Part shown: piece by piece, positions 17,899-26,923 of the stretch
Position numbering within the stretch: position 1 is the first letter of the stretch
How the letters are laid out: the number at the start of each line of letters is the position of its first letter
DNA from: Psychrobacter vallis
GTDB taxonomy: Bacteria > Pseudomonadota > Gammaproteobacteria > Pseudomonadales > Moraxellaceae
Direction: 5' to 3'
Length of the DNA: 59,519 bases
Assembly (NCBI RefSeq): GCF_904846715.1
Contig: NZ_CAJHBU010000020.1
Location: 1 to 59,519 of the forward strand
Translations under genes and position numbers: made by a program
The notes under the pieces: generated by a model
Database searches by the model: none
What the model was told of the DNA's origin: nothing
What the model saw: only the letters and a program-made list of their open reading frames with translations

Positions 17899-18292
17899 GA
17901 TTGGCGTTCCTTATATTGTCAATGCACTTACTTATCGTGTTTTTGCTAAGACTGTGTTGGTAATAAACAGTTAGTTACAAAGCGGATTTTTAGAAAACCA
18001 CTGTCTTATTCATAACTTATTATTTTCTTTTTATAGATAAACAATGAATATTAGTTATTGGTTGTATATTTGTCGTCAGAGAAGACTTATACTGACAGTA
18101 CTGTCGTCAACGCTGTTTTATCAAAAAATTCTTAACAGTAATCAAAATAAATAAGATTTTCTTAACAAACCTAAGTGATAATCAGCGATATTGTCTACCT
18201 TTACCCCAAATAATGAAATACTCGTTTGTGTAAATGGGGGTTTGATTACCAAGCCAACCGTTTCTGATAACGACTAACTCGAGAGAGCGACT
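17899..18292. other. Divergent region upstream of the acyl-CoA dehydrogenase
   Basis: About 390 bp. It holds the perfect 12-bp palindrome GACAGTACTGTC at 18094-18105, next to a TATACT word at 18088 and between two TGTCGTCA words (18071 and 18102), a plausible operator. No gene or dispersed repeat recognised. Confidence 0.4.
18094..18105. promoter_or_regulatory. Candidate operator palindrome upstream of the acyl-CoA dehydrogenase
   Basis: GACAGTACTGTC reads the same on both strands and touches a TATACT element, about 190 bp before the gene. The regulator is unknown, and this could be chance. Confidence 0.3.
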
Positions 18293-20113
18293 ATGTTAAC
18301 TTACAAAGCCCCTTTGCGTGATATCAAGTTTTTGATTAACGATGTCTTTGACTTTCAAAAGCATTATAAAGATCTGGATAACGGCGAAAACGCTGATCCA
18401 GAAACAGTGGATATGATCCTACAAGGCATGGCTGATTTTGCTGAAAATGTCCTTGCCCCTATCTATCAATCAGGTGACGAAGAAGGCTGTCATTTTGAAA
18501 ATGGCGAAGTGACCACGCCAAAAGGCTTCAAAGAAGCTTATAACCAGTTTGTCGAAGGCGGCTGGCAAGGCATCTCGTATCCTGAAGAGTATGGCGGTAT
18601 GAACTTACCAACATCAATCAATCTGATTAAAGCTGAGATGATTGGTACTGCCAACTGGTCGTGGGCGATGTACTCTGGTTTATCAACCGGTTGTATCAAC
18701 ACCCTACTTCAGTATGGTACAGACGAACAAAAAGAGACTTACTTGCCTAAATTGGTCGAAGGCTCGTGGGCAGGTACCATGTGTCTGACTGAGCCTCAGT
18801 GTGGTACAGATTTGGGTCAAGTCAAATCAAAAGCCATTCCGCAGGATGACGGTACTTACAAAATCAGTGGTACTAAGATTTTTATCTCAAGTGGTGAGCA
18901 TGACTTAACAGACAATATCATCCATATCGTCTTAGCCCGTTTACCGAATGCACCAGAAGGCACACGCGGTATTTCACTATTTATCGTACCAAAATTTATA
19001 CCGAACGCTGAAGGTGAGTCTGGCGAACGCAATGGTGTGGTTTGTGGTTCAATCGAACACAAAATGGGTATCAGCGCTTCTTCAACGTGTGTATTGAACT
19101 TTGATGGGGCAGTCGGCTACCTGATTGGCGAGCCACACAAAGGCCTAAAAGCCATGTTTACCTTTATGAATACTGCTCGTATCGGTACTGGTATCCAAGG
19201 TCTAGCGCATACTGAGCTGTCTTTCCAAAATGCCCTACCGTATGCAAAAGAGCGTCGTTCTATGCGGACACTATCAGGTACTAAAGACCCTGAAAAAGTA
19301 GCTGATGCTATCATTCATCATGCCGACGTACGCCGTATGCTATTGACGCAAAAAGCCTTCGCCGAAGGTGGCCGCTCGATGATTTATCATTCTGCACGCT
19401 ATGCCGATAAGATGGCGCAAGGCATCGTCAATGGTGATGATGAAGAGTTCGAAAAATGGGATGACAAACTGGGCTTCTATACCCCTATCCTAAAAGGCTT
19501 CTTGACGGAACTGGGCATCGAAGCTGCCAAACATGGTCAGCAGGTTTATGGTGGTCACGGCTATATCAAAGAATGGGGCATGGAACTCATCGCTCGTGAT
19601 GCACGTATTGCCACTATGTACGAAGGCACGACTGGCGTACAAGCGCTTGATTTATTAGGTCGTAAAGTGATCTTGCAGTCAAAAGGCAAAATCATCCGCG
19701 ATTATACCTCTAGCATCATGAAGTGGTGTGGTGAGTACGCCCTTGATAAAGACATGCGTAAATTTGTTTGGGCGCTAACCAAGTTATGTGCTGAGTGGAA
19801 CACGCTGACTGTGCGCTTGATGCTCATGGCTCGTAAAGACCGTGAAATCATCTCTGCCGCCTCAGACGATTTCTTGATGTACTCAGGCTACGTGATGATG
19901 GGTTATCACTGGGCACGTATGGCGGCTGTCGCTTATGACAAGCTGAAAAACGGCGGCACTGAATCGCCAGAATTCTACAAAGCCAAAATTCAAACCGCAG
20001 AATTCTACTTTGACAAGCTGTTACCACGTACCTCTGGTCACGCCGAAGCGATGGTCGCACCAAGCGAAAGCATGACCGCTATGGAAATCGATAACTTTGC
20101 TTTCTTAGACTAA
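18293..20113 (+). CDS. Acyl-CoA dehydrogenase, DmdC-like large form
   Basis: FAD-dependent alpha,beta-dehydrogenation of an acyl-CoA. The 606 residues fit the large form with extra N- and C-terminal domains rather than the 380-residue short form. The substrate/FAD motif is MCLTEPQCGTDLG; near residue 430 come YGGHGYIKEWG and MYEGTTGVQALDLLGRK, where the Glu of YEGT is the catalytic base position of the family. The closest group includes the 3-methylmercaptopropionyl-CoA dehydrogenase DmdC and fatty acyl-CoA dehydrogenases, so chain-length preference is open. GAGAGAG precedes the ATG. A strong terminator follows; monocistronic. Confidence 0.92.
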   Translation: MLTYKAPLRDIKFLINDVFDFQKHYKDLDNGENADPETVDMILQGMADFAENVLAPIYQSGDEEGCHFENGEVTTPKGFKEAYNQFVEGGWQGISYPEEYGGMNLPTSINLIKAEMIGTANWSWAMYSGLSTGCINTLLQYGTDEQKETYLPKLVEGSWAGTMCLTEPQCGTDLGQVKSKAIPQDDGTYKISGTKIFISSGEHDLTDNIIHIVLARLPNAPEGTRGISLFIVPKFIPNAEGESGERNGVVCGSIEHKMGISASSTCVLNFDGAVGYLIGEPHKGLKAMFTFMNTARIGTGIQGLAHTELSFQNALPYAKERRSMRTLSGTKDPEKVADAIIHHADVRRMLLTQKAFAEGGRSMIYHSARYADKMAQGIVNGDDEEFEKWDDKLGFYTPILKGFLTELGIEAAKHGQQVYGGHGYIKEWGMELIARDARIATMYEGTTGVQALDLLGRKVILQSKGKIIRDYTSSIMKWCGEYALDKDMRKFVWALTKLCAEWNTLTVRLMLMARKDREIISAASDDFLMYSGYVMMGYHWARMAAVAYDKLKNGGTESPEFYKAKIQTAEFYFDKLLPRTSGHAEAMVAPSESMTAMEIDNFAFLD

Positions 20114-20140
20114 AAATGACTAACATTGCATCAATAATCA

Positions 20141-20175
20141 ACAAAAAAGCGCCTATCATTTAGGCGCTTTTTTGT
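20141..20175 (+). terminator. Terminator of the acyl-CoA dehydrogenase gene
   Basis: Stem ACAAAAAAGCGCCTA / TAGGCGCTTTTTTGT with a 5-nt loop. Confidence 0.92.
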
Positions 20176-20238
20176 GTTTAACTGAAAGTATTCTGACGGA
20201 AGACAATAAATAGTAGATAGCCAAATCAGGAGTTCCTC

Positions 20239-20715
20239 ATGCTACCAACTCATTATAAGACCGCTTCATTAGCCGCACGATATATACGAGCATTGGTCAT
20301 TAGTACCACTCTCGTCAGCATAGCCACAAATAGTGCAATTGCTAAAAGTAGCGACACCCCTATTCAATTTGTTAAAGGCGCTATTAGTAGCACCACTACT
20401 GGTCAGTTAAATCCCAACGAAGATGAGCGCTGGTATAGTTTCGATGCTGCAAGTCAGCAGTATGCCGTCATTAATATTGCACCACTCGCAGGCACGTCCG
20501 AGACGGCGAATGTTGGCATACTACATATGCCAAACGGCATGCAAGATGGCACTAAAGGCGGTATCATTTATCAAGGCTGTTTGCCCTCAACGGGAAAATA
20601 TCGTTTGCGTATCGCACGCAATCTCATGGCCACCGAGGGTAAGACTGCTGGTTATAAGGTTGAAGTAATGATACTACCGAAGTATGCCAGCGAGTCTTTA
20701 TGCAAGAGCTTATAG
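20239..20715 (+). CDS. Secreted protein, possible PliG-type lysozyme inhibitor
   Basis: The 158-residue precursor has a signal peptide (hydrophobic 17-36, cleavage near AIA-KS), so it is periplasmic. The mature domain has the pattern VKGAISSTTTGQLNPNEDERWYSFDA ... PSTGKYRLRIARNLMATEGKTAGYKVEV (ends given in part), resembling the small beta-sandwich of pre-peptidase C-terminal domains and of PliG, the inhibitor of goose-type lysozyme. Two Cys may pair. The start is supported by GGAG. The family assignment is by pattern only. It would fit defence against animal lysozymes. Confidence 0.6.
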   Translation: MLPTHYKTASLAARYIRALVISTTLVSIATNSAIAKSSDTPIQFVKGAISSTTTGQLNPNEDERWYSFDAASQQYAVINIAPLAGTSETANVGILHMPNGMQDGTKGGIIYQGCLPSTGKYRLRIARNLMATEGKTAGYKVEVMILPKYASESLCKSL

Positions 20716-20767
20716 CCATTTATGACGAATGGCTTCAGCTTATAAGTAATGGAAGGTACAAATGCTC

Positions 20768-21142
20768 TTAACTGCCCAGCATCTTCTTATGATATACCGC
20801 ACTAATCTCTTCGACTTCTACACATATCTGTAATGCGGCGCGCCCTGATTGCGCGGCACTTAGCGTATTTTCTATAGCGACCGTCAATAGCTCAGCGAGT
20901 TGATTGCGAACATCCATATCACGTCCGGTCATTATTTTTAAATGCGCAAAGATAAAACCATTGTTTTGCTCATCGTCCTCTATTCCCACCAAAAATGTCT
21001 CCAGTGGCACGATACGTGTTTTTATTTCAGCAGGCTGCTTGAAGTGACCACTGTCCCACAATGCTTTGTTTATCGATTTGAGCAATGACTCTTCATGAGC
21101 GATACTGACGTTGGGGGTTACTTGAATGGTTAAATGCGGCAT
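20768..21142 (-). CDS. 5-carboxymethyl-2-hydroxymuconate Delta-isomerase family protein
   Basis: The 124-residue member of the tautomerase superfamily is the size of HpaF. Pro2 follows the initiator Met (MPHLTIQV), consistent with the catalytic N-terminal proline. FIFAHLKIMTGRD is the conserved central region. The homoprotocatechuate pathway genes are not nearby, so the in vivo substrate may differ. A MITE-like element lies just upstream, in its promoter region. Confidence 0.85.
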   Translation of the reverse strand: MPHLTIQVTPNVSIAHEESLLKSINKALWDSGHFKQPAEIKTRIVPLETFLVGIEDDEQNNGFIFAHLKIMTGRDMDVRNQLAELLTVAIENTLSAAQSGRAALQICVEVEEISAVYHKKMLGS

Positions 21143-21216
21143 AAATATATCCTTATAAAATATGAGTGAAAGATGACAGCTCAGCCGTTTTGCAGTGCCG
21201 AATCTATCCTATAATT

Positions 21217-21281
21217 AGGGCGTGTTTGATTATTCAACCATGGCACTGACAGAGACTACTTGTGAATATCAAACACGCCCT
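21217..21281. mobile_element. MITE-like element, 65 bp
   Basis: Termini AGGGCGTGTTTGATTATTCA (21217-21236) and TGAATATCAAACACGCCCT (21263-21281) are inverted repeats of about 19-20 bp differing by one indel, separated by 26 bp. A flanking TA occurs on both sides. There is no coding capacity. It lies between the ybaK stop and the isomerase start. Confidence 0.75.
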
Positions 21282-21295
21282 AGTAATAAAAACGT

Positions 21296-21784
21296 TTATT
21301 CATCGGTAATAGTATCAAAGTGAGCGGCTAGCGTTTCAGCCAATTGCATAGGTGGCAATTCAATCTCCAAACCACGGCGACCGCCACTCACATAAATCAT
21401 TGACTGAGTCTGCGCTGAGCGATCTATCACTGTTTTTAAACGCTTTTTTTGTCCCAATGGACTGACGCCGCCCAGCACATAACCAGTACTACGCTCTACT
21501 TGCTTTGGGTCTGCCATCTGTACTTTTTTGCAAGACAGTAATTTACTAGCAGATAAGGCTTTGGCCATTTTTTTAAAATTTAATGTTTTGTCTACTGGTA
21601 ATATCGCCACAGCAAGTACACCTGCATCCGTCGATACTACTAGCGTCTTAAAGACTTGTGCCACATCCCCACCAAGCTTTTCGGCGGCTTCGAGTCCAAA
21701 AGAAGGGGCGTTACTGTCATGAGTATACTCGTGCAATTGATAGTCAAGACCGCGCTGTTTGGCAAGCTCAATGGCTGGCGTCAT
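21296..21784 (-). CDS. ybaK: Cys-tRNA(Pro)/Cys-tRNA(Cys) deacylase
   Basis: YbaK/EbsC hydrolyses Cys-tRNA(Pro) formed by ProRS mischarging. The ATG at 21784 gives MTPAIELAKQRGLDYQLHEY, the usual N-terminus (162 residues), with AAGG upstream; the frame's earlier ATG at 21811 adds nine residues encoded next to a MITE end and is disfavoured. Family motifs are VFKTLV, a central VGGVSPLGQKK (seen here as LGGVSPLGQKKRL) and YVSGGRRGLEIEL. The gene is bracketed by two copies of the AGGGCGTGT terminus (21217-21281 and 21813). Confidence 0.93.
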   Translation of the reverse strand: MTPAIELAKQRGLDYQLHEYTHDSNAPSFGLEAAEKLGGDVAQVFKTLVVSTDAGVLAVAILPVDKTLNFKKMAKALSASKLLSCKKVQMADPKQVERSTGYVLGGVSPLGQKKRLKTVIDRSAQTQSMIYVSGGRRGLEIELPPMQLAETLAAHFDTITDE

Positions 21785-21812
21785 AAGGATTGTACCTTTT
21801 TTATTTAGCATT

Positions 21813-21835
21813 AGGGCGTGTATAAAATTCGATCA
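21813..21835 (+). repeat. Solitary MITE-type terminus
   Basis: AGGGCGTGTATAAAATTCG matches the ends of the MITE-like elements but has no inverted partner nearby. It lies between the divergent ybaK and plsB genes, so it may affect their promoters. Confidence 0.5.
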
Positions 21836-21931
21836 TATGAATATTTATAGTATATACAGACACTATATATCGCTTTGGTGGCTTTTATGGCATCATAAGC
21901 GCAACATATTTGACTATTTTTGATACTGATT

Positions 21932-24727
21932 ATGATACCGAAGTTTCTAAAAAAACGGATTTTTAAAGCGCCAGTTACGACTGACAGCGCGTCTACAACT
22001 GATGTCCATCCAGTTGCTTCCAAGCCTTATACGAAAACACCGATCAACCAGCTGTATCGTAAACTGTCTGGGCAACTGCTTGATGTCGCTGTCAAACCCA
22101 AGCTGCTAGGTGAATTGCCTGAATTTGAGGCTGACGATCAGATACTAAGATTTTATGTGCTGCAAGATTATTCACGCTCTAACAGTATCTTGATTGATTT
22201 GCAGACGCAAGAGTACAATTTACCACCAGCACTCGTGGGCGTAAATGATGCTGCTCATCATATTAAAGAAAATGCGGCCATCATATTTTTAAACCATCCG
22301 CATGCCAAAGACAATCAGTTATCACCGCGTCTTTCACGCTTGGTTTCTGCGGTATTACAATATCCAGAGCTAAAAGTACGTTTAGTGCCAGTATCTATCC
22401 TATGGGGACGCGCCCCAGAAAAAGAAGATTCGCTATTTAAACTGCTAACCGCTGATAACTGGGAAGACCCTAGTATCACTAAGCAATTATTTAATATCGG
22501 AGTGATGGGACGTGATACTTTTGTACAGTTCCATCCGCCACAAGATTTACGCACCATTATTAATGATAGCCTTAAAATAGATTTGGCGGGTAATCATATT
22601 CTTGATTCAGCCGTCTCTGAGACGCAAAGCTTTGAGACACAAAATTCTGAATTACAAAGCGCTCATGTAAAAAGCAGCTCTATGCACAGCATCGATGAAA
22701 ATAACCTCGATGAAGCACCCAAGTATACAATGGTTGCCTCAGCTGATGGCAACCGTGAATTGGTGCGTATGTTGCAGCAGCATCTGACCGTTTATTTAGA
22801 CAAGCAACGTGCCAGTATGCTCGGTCCTGATTTATCAGACAGGCGCAATTTGGTCGACAAGCTGGTGTACTCGCCAGCCATTAAACATGCGATAGAGACC
22901 GAAGCCGCAGAGACAGGTACCAGTGTTCGCGATGCTCGTAGTTTGGCGAGAGGCTATGCCAATGAAATGGTCAATGATTACTCACACTCTATTATTCGCG
23001 GCTTTTATAAATTTTTGACTTGGTTATGGACGCAGTTATACGATGGTGTAGAAGTCCATCACTTTGAGCGCGTGCGCGAGCTGGCAACTGACTATGAGTT
23101 GGTTTATGTGCCTTGTCATCGCAGTCATGTCGATTACCTATTACTGTCTTACGTCATTTATAAACGTGGTCTCAGCATTCCTTATATTGCAGCAGGCGAC
23201 AATTTAGATGTACCCGTATTAGGCCCTATATTACGGGGCGCGGTGGCTTTTTATATACGTCGTAGCTTCCGTGGCAATGCGCTCTACACTGCGGTATTGC
23301 GCGAATACATGCACACTCTTATCACTCGTAACACACCGATTGAATACTTTATTGAAGGCGGTCGCTCGCGTTCAGGGCGTTTGTTACCGCCGAAGATGGG
23401 CATGCTAGCAATGACCATACACAGTCAGTTGCGCCAGACCAATAAGCCAATGGTATTCATACCTACTTATATCGGTTATGAGCGCATTATGGAAGGTGGT
23501 ACTTATGTCGGTGAATTAAAAGGTAAGCCAAAAGAATCTGAGTCTTTGATGGGATTGCTCAAAGTTGGTCGTAAAATTGAGCGTATCTTTGGCAATGTGC
23601 ATCTGAGCTTTGGCAAACCCTTATACCTCAGTGACTTTATGCAAAAATTCGATGTATCAGCCAACAGTCTGCCTGCTGATCGTACCGACACCCCACTCGA
23701 TGATAAAGCCAGCGCTATGGTTGATAACATCGGTGTGAAAATCATGCAGCACATTAATAAAGCGGCCGTGGTCACGCCTGTGTCCTTGTTGTCATTGGTA
23801 TTGCTATCAGCACCCAAAGCGGCATTGGATGAAAATAGCTGCCGCGAACAAATCGCGCTTTACCAAGGCCTTGCTCAACAGCTGTCCTACTCGGATGACA
23901 CCGTCATCACCGATATGAGCCCGCAGCAAATTATTGATTATGGTATCAAACTTAAGCTCATCGAACGTACGCCGCACATCTTGGGCGATATTATTCAGGT
24001 GGCGGGCAAGCAAGCGGCATTGCTCAGCTATTTCCGTAATAACATCTTACATGTCTTTATCTTACTGTCTTTCTTGGCCGCTTTGGTGGCACGCAATGGC
24101 CGTATCGAACGCAGTCGCCTAAACAGTATCACTGAGCAGCTCTATCCATTCTTGCAGAGTGAACTGTTCTTATATTACCCAGCACATGGCTTGGCTGATA
24201 CGCTCAACAAAAAGCTCGACAGTTTGCTGTCTCATGGACTAATTGTTGAGTTGGGTGATGGTGTACTAAGCGTACCTGAGTCAAATAGCAAGTGCTACCA
24301 GCAACTGCAGGTACTAGCGACTCCTGTTGGACAAAGTCTAGAACGCTACTTTATGACGCTTGCTCTACTCGCTCAGCAAGGCTCAGGCAACTTGACCGAA
24401 AACGAAGTCGTTGACCTGTGTCATCTGCTGGGTCAGCGCTTGTCTGTGTTATATGCCGACGACATTCCTGATTTCTTCGACCGTGCTTTATTCACCAGCT
24501 TTATCAGCGCCTTGACCCGTCTCGATTACTTACAAAAAGATGAGGCGACTGGCGTGTTGACCTTTGATCATCGTATCAATGATATTGCCCATCATGCCAA
24601 GTACGTGTTAACGCCTGATATGATGCAAATCTTGCAGCAAGTGGCGAGTTTAGACGAAGATGAAATAACCCATGCGATTACTGAAATTAGCAATAAAAAG
24701 CAGCGTAAATTTGGGCGTAAGCGTTAA
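21932..24727 (+). CDS. plsB: Glycerol-3-phosphate 1-O-acyltransferase
   Basis: PlsB acylates sn-glycerol 3-phosphate at position 1 at the inner membrane, starting phospholipid synthesis. About 931 residues from the ATG at 21932; the TTG at 21920 is less likely. Acyltransferase blocks are CHRSHVDYLLLSY (His-X4-Asp, about residue 395), YFIEGGRSRSGRLLPPKMG, and MVFIPTYIGYERIMEG. The N-terminal third is the long variable region typical of PlsB. No clear Shine-Dalgarno is visible. It is convergent with ettA and shares a bidirectional terminator. Confidence 0.96.
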   Translation: MIPKFLKKRIFKAPVTTDSASTTDVHPVASKPYTKTPINQLYRKLSGQLLDVAVKPKLLGELPEFEADDQILRFYVLQDYSRSNSILIDLQTQEYNLPPALVGVNDAAHHIKENAAIIFLNHPHAKDNQLSPRLSRLVSAVLQYPELKVRLVPVSILWGRAPEKEDSLFKLLTADNWEDPSITKQLFNIGVMGRDTFVQFHPPQDLRTIINDSLKIDLAGNHILDSAVSETQSFETQNSELQSAHVKSSSMHSIDENNLDEAPKYTMVASADGNRELVRMLQQHLTVYLDKQRASMLGPDLSDRRNLVDKLVYSPAIKHAIETEAAETGTSVRDARSLARGYANEMVNDYSHSIIRGFYKFLTWLWTQLYDGVEVHHFERVRELATDYELVYVPCHRSHVDYLLLSYVIYKRGLSIPYIAAGDNLDVPVLGPILRGAVAFYIRRSFRGNALYTAVLREYMHTLITRNTPIEYFIEGGRSRSGRLLPPKMGMLAMTIHSQLRQTNKPMVFIPTYIGYERIMEGGTYVGELKGKPKESESLMGLLKVGRKIERIFGNVHLSFGKPLYLSDFMQKFDVSANSLPADRTDTPLDDKASAMVDNIGVKIMQHINKAAVVTPVSLLSLVLLSAPKAALDENSCREQIALYQGLAQQLSYSDDTVITDMSPQQIIDYGIKLKLIERTPHILGDIIQVAGKQAALLSYFRNNILHVFILLSFLAALVARNGRIERSRLNSITEQLYPFLQSELFLYYPAHGLADTLNKKLDSLLSHGLIVELGDGVLSVPESNSKCYQQLQVLATPVGQSLERYFMTLALLAQQGSGNLTENEVVDLCHLLGQRLSVLYADDIPDFFDRALFTSFISALTRLDYLQKDEATGVLTFDHRINDIAHHAKYVLTPDMMQILQQVASLDEDEITHAITEISNKKQRKFGRKR

Positions 24728-24751
24728 GTATTATTCCCTTAAAACAAGTAT

Positions 24752-24787
24752 AAAAAAAGACCTCTAATCATTAGAGGTCTTTTTTAT
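24752..24787. terminator. Bidirectional terminator between plsB and ettA
   Basis: Stem AAAAAAGACCTCTAA / TTAGAGGTCTTTTTT with a 3-nt loop; A and T runs on both sides serve both convergent genes. Confidence 0.93.
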
Positions 24788-24814
24788 TGGATGTAAATAT
24801 ATTAATTAGAAGTA

Positions 24815-26476
24815 TTAGTTCGTAATCTTTTTATACTTCGCACGCTTAGGACTGGCGTCATCACCCATGGTCTTTTTGCGATAGGTTTCAAACTCAGAGT
24901 AGTTACCATCGAACCAAACCGGACCTTCATCTTCGAATGCCAAAATATGGGTGGCAATACGGTCAAGGAACCAGCGATCATGCGACACGACCATTACTGT
25001 ACCAGGGAATACTTGAATCGCATCCTCTAGCGCACGTAAGGTTTCGATATCCAAATCGTTTGAGGGTTCATCAAGGAGCAATACGTTTGCGCCCTGCTTT
25101 AGTGTCTTCGCCAGTTGCAAACGGTTACGCTCACCACCTGATAGTTGACCGACACGCTTTTGCTGGTCTGAGCCTTTGAAGTTAAAGCGGCCGATATAAG
25201 CGCGGCTTGGCGTCGTATAGTCACCAACCGTAATAATATCAAGACCGTCAGACACTTCTTCCCAAACAGTTTTGTCATCATCTAAATGATCACGTACCTG
25301 ACCCACATAGGCCACTTTGACACTTTCGCCCAAATCGACTGAGCCAGTATCTGGCGTATCACGCTCAGTAATCATGTTAAATAGCGTGGTTTTACCCGCA
25401 CCATTTGGACCAATAATACCGACGATAGCACCCGCTGGCACGTTAAAGGTTAAGTTTTCATACAATAAACGATCGCCAAATGATTTGGAGATATCATTTA
25501 TTTCAATGACTTTATTACCCAAACGAGGACCAGGTGGAATATAGATCTCGGCCGTTTCATTACGCTGTTGGAACTCGGTTGAGTTCAATTCTTCAAAACG
25601 CTGTACACGAGATTTAGACTTGGCCTGTTGGCCTTTTTGATTTTTACGAATCCACTCAAGCTCTTTTTTCAGCGCTTTGGCAAATGATTCTTCTTGCTTA
25701 TTCTGCTGCTCTAAACGCGTATTCTTTTGCTCTAGCCACTCAGTATAGTTGCCTTCATACGGATAGCCATGGCCACGGTCAAGCTCCAAGATCCACTGAG
25801 CAACATTATCCAAGAAATAACGGTCATGGGTAATGGCAACGATGGTACCGCTGTAGTTTTGCAAGAACTGCTCTAGCCACGCGACAGACTCGGCGTCCAA
25901 ATGGTTGGTCGGTTCGTCAAGTAATAGCATGTCAGGGCGTGACAATAGTAGACGGCATAATGCCACACGGCGTTTTTCACCACCTGACAGTTTGCTAACA
26001 TCCGCATCCCATGGTGGTAGACGTAGCGCATCAGCCGCTTTTTCTAATTGGTTGTTTAAGTTATGAGCGTCCCATGATTGGATGATGTCTTCCATCTTGC
26101 CTTGCTCTTCAGCAAGCTTATCAAAATCGGCATCCGGTTCAGCGTATTCTGCATAGATGGCATCTAGACGAGCCAACGCATCTAAGGCTTCGCGCATACC
26201 ATCTTCGACATTACCACGCACGTCTTTACTGTCATCAAGCTGCGGTTCCTGCGGCAAATAACCGATTTTGGTGCCCGTTTGCGCGCGGGCTTCCCCACTG
26301 AATTCAGTGTCGACGCCTGCCATGATGCGTAGCAAGGTTGATTTACCTGAACCATTGATACCCAAGACACCAATTTTGGCACCAGGGAAAAACGATAAGT
26401 TGATGTTTTTTAAGATTTCACGCTTAGGCGGAACAAGTTTTGACACGTTGTTCATCGTGTAAATATATTGAGCCAT
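24815..26476 (-). CDS. ettA: Energy-dependent translational throttle protein (ABC-F ATPase)
   Basis: ABC-F proteins bind the ribosomal E site; EttA gates early elongation according to ATP/ADP. The start at 26476 gives MAQYIYTMNNVSKLVPPKRE, the conserved EttA N-terminus, with GGAGTG upstream; the frame's earlier start adds 25 unrelated residues. Two cassettes have Walker A GINGSGKST and GPNGAGKTT, signatures LSGGEKRRVALC and LSGGERNRLQLA, and LLDEPTNHLD / LLDEPSNDLD. The linker holds charged helices around 240-300. 553 residues, as expected. Confidence 0.96.
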   Translation of the reverse strand: MAQYIYTMNNVSKLVPPKREILKNINLSFFPGAKIGVLGINGSGKSTLLRIMAGVDTEFSGEARAQTGTKIGYLPQEPQLDDSKDVRGNVEDGMREALDALARLDAIYAEYAEPDADFDKLAEEQGKMEDIIQSWDAHNLNNQLEKAADALRLPPWDADVSKLSGGEKRRVALCRLLLSRPDMLLLDEPTNHLDAESVAWLEQFLQNYSGTIVAITHDRYFLDNVAQWILELDRGHGYPYEGNYTEWLEQKNTRLEQQNKQEESFAKALKKELEWIRKNQKGQQAKSKSRVQRFEELNSTEFQQRNETAEIYIPPGPRLGNKVIEINDISKSFGDRLLYENLTFNVPAGAIVGIIGPNGAGKTTLFNMITERDTPDTGSVDLGESVKVAYVGQVRDHLDDDKTVWEEVSDGLDIITVGDYTTPSRAYIGRFNFKGSDQQKRVGQLSGGERNRLQLAKTLKQGANVLLLDEPSNDLDIETLRALEDAIQVFPGTVMVVSHDRWFLDRIATHILAFEDEGPVWFDGNYSEFETYRKKTMGDDASPKRAKYKKITN

Positions 26477-26923
26477 TAACACTCCGATAGACTGCATAGA
26501 AGAGAACAGCAAATGCAACTCAGCGATGATGCCAAGCGTGCTGTACCTCAAAATCAGGGTTACAAATTATAGGTCATTATCGCATTGTGGCGCATACCCT
26601 GCAAGCTGACAGGTCGTTTTAACACCTGTTTTGCTACTTTTATCGTAGAGAACCACGCTTCATCCATAAAAGCTGGTAAAAACCTTCAATCAAGATTATA
26701 AGTTAATATTCTGATTCATTACTGTTTTATAAAGTCCACAAAAAATAGCATTAAACCTTTCGAAAATTTAATCAATAGTCGTTAAAATATTAGACCAACT
26801 TAATAAAATGACATGCTTTAATTAGAATTATATTCAACAAAATCACTTAAAGTTTGATGTAAAATTGGTTATATCACTCACTCACAAGCATTTATCCACA
26901 AGCATTAAAAAGGTAATAAGCTT
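26477..26923. other. Divergent region between ettA and the desaturase reductase
   Basis: About 450 bp, strongly AT-rich over 26700-26880. It should contain promoters for both directions. No gene, repeat or clear operator recognised. Confidence 0.45.
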
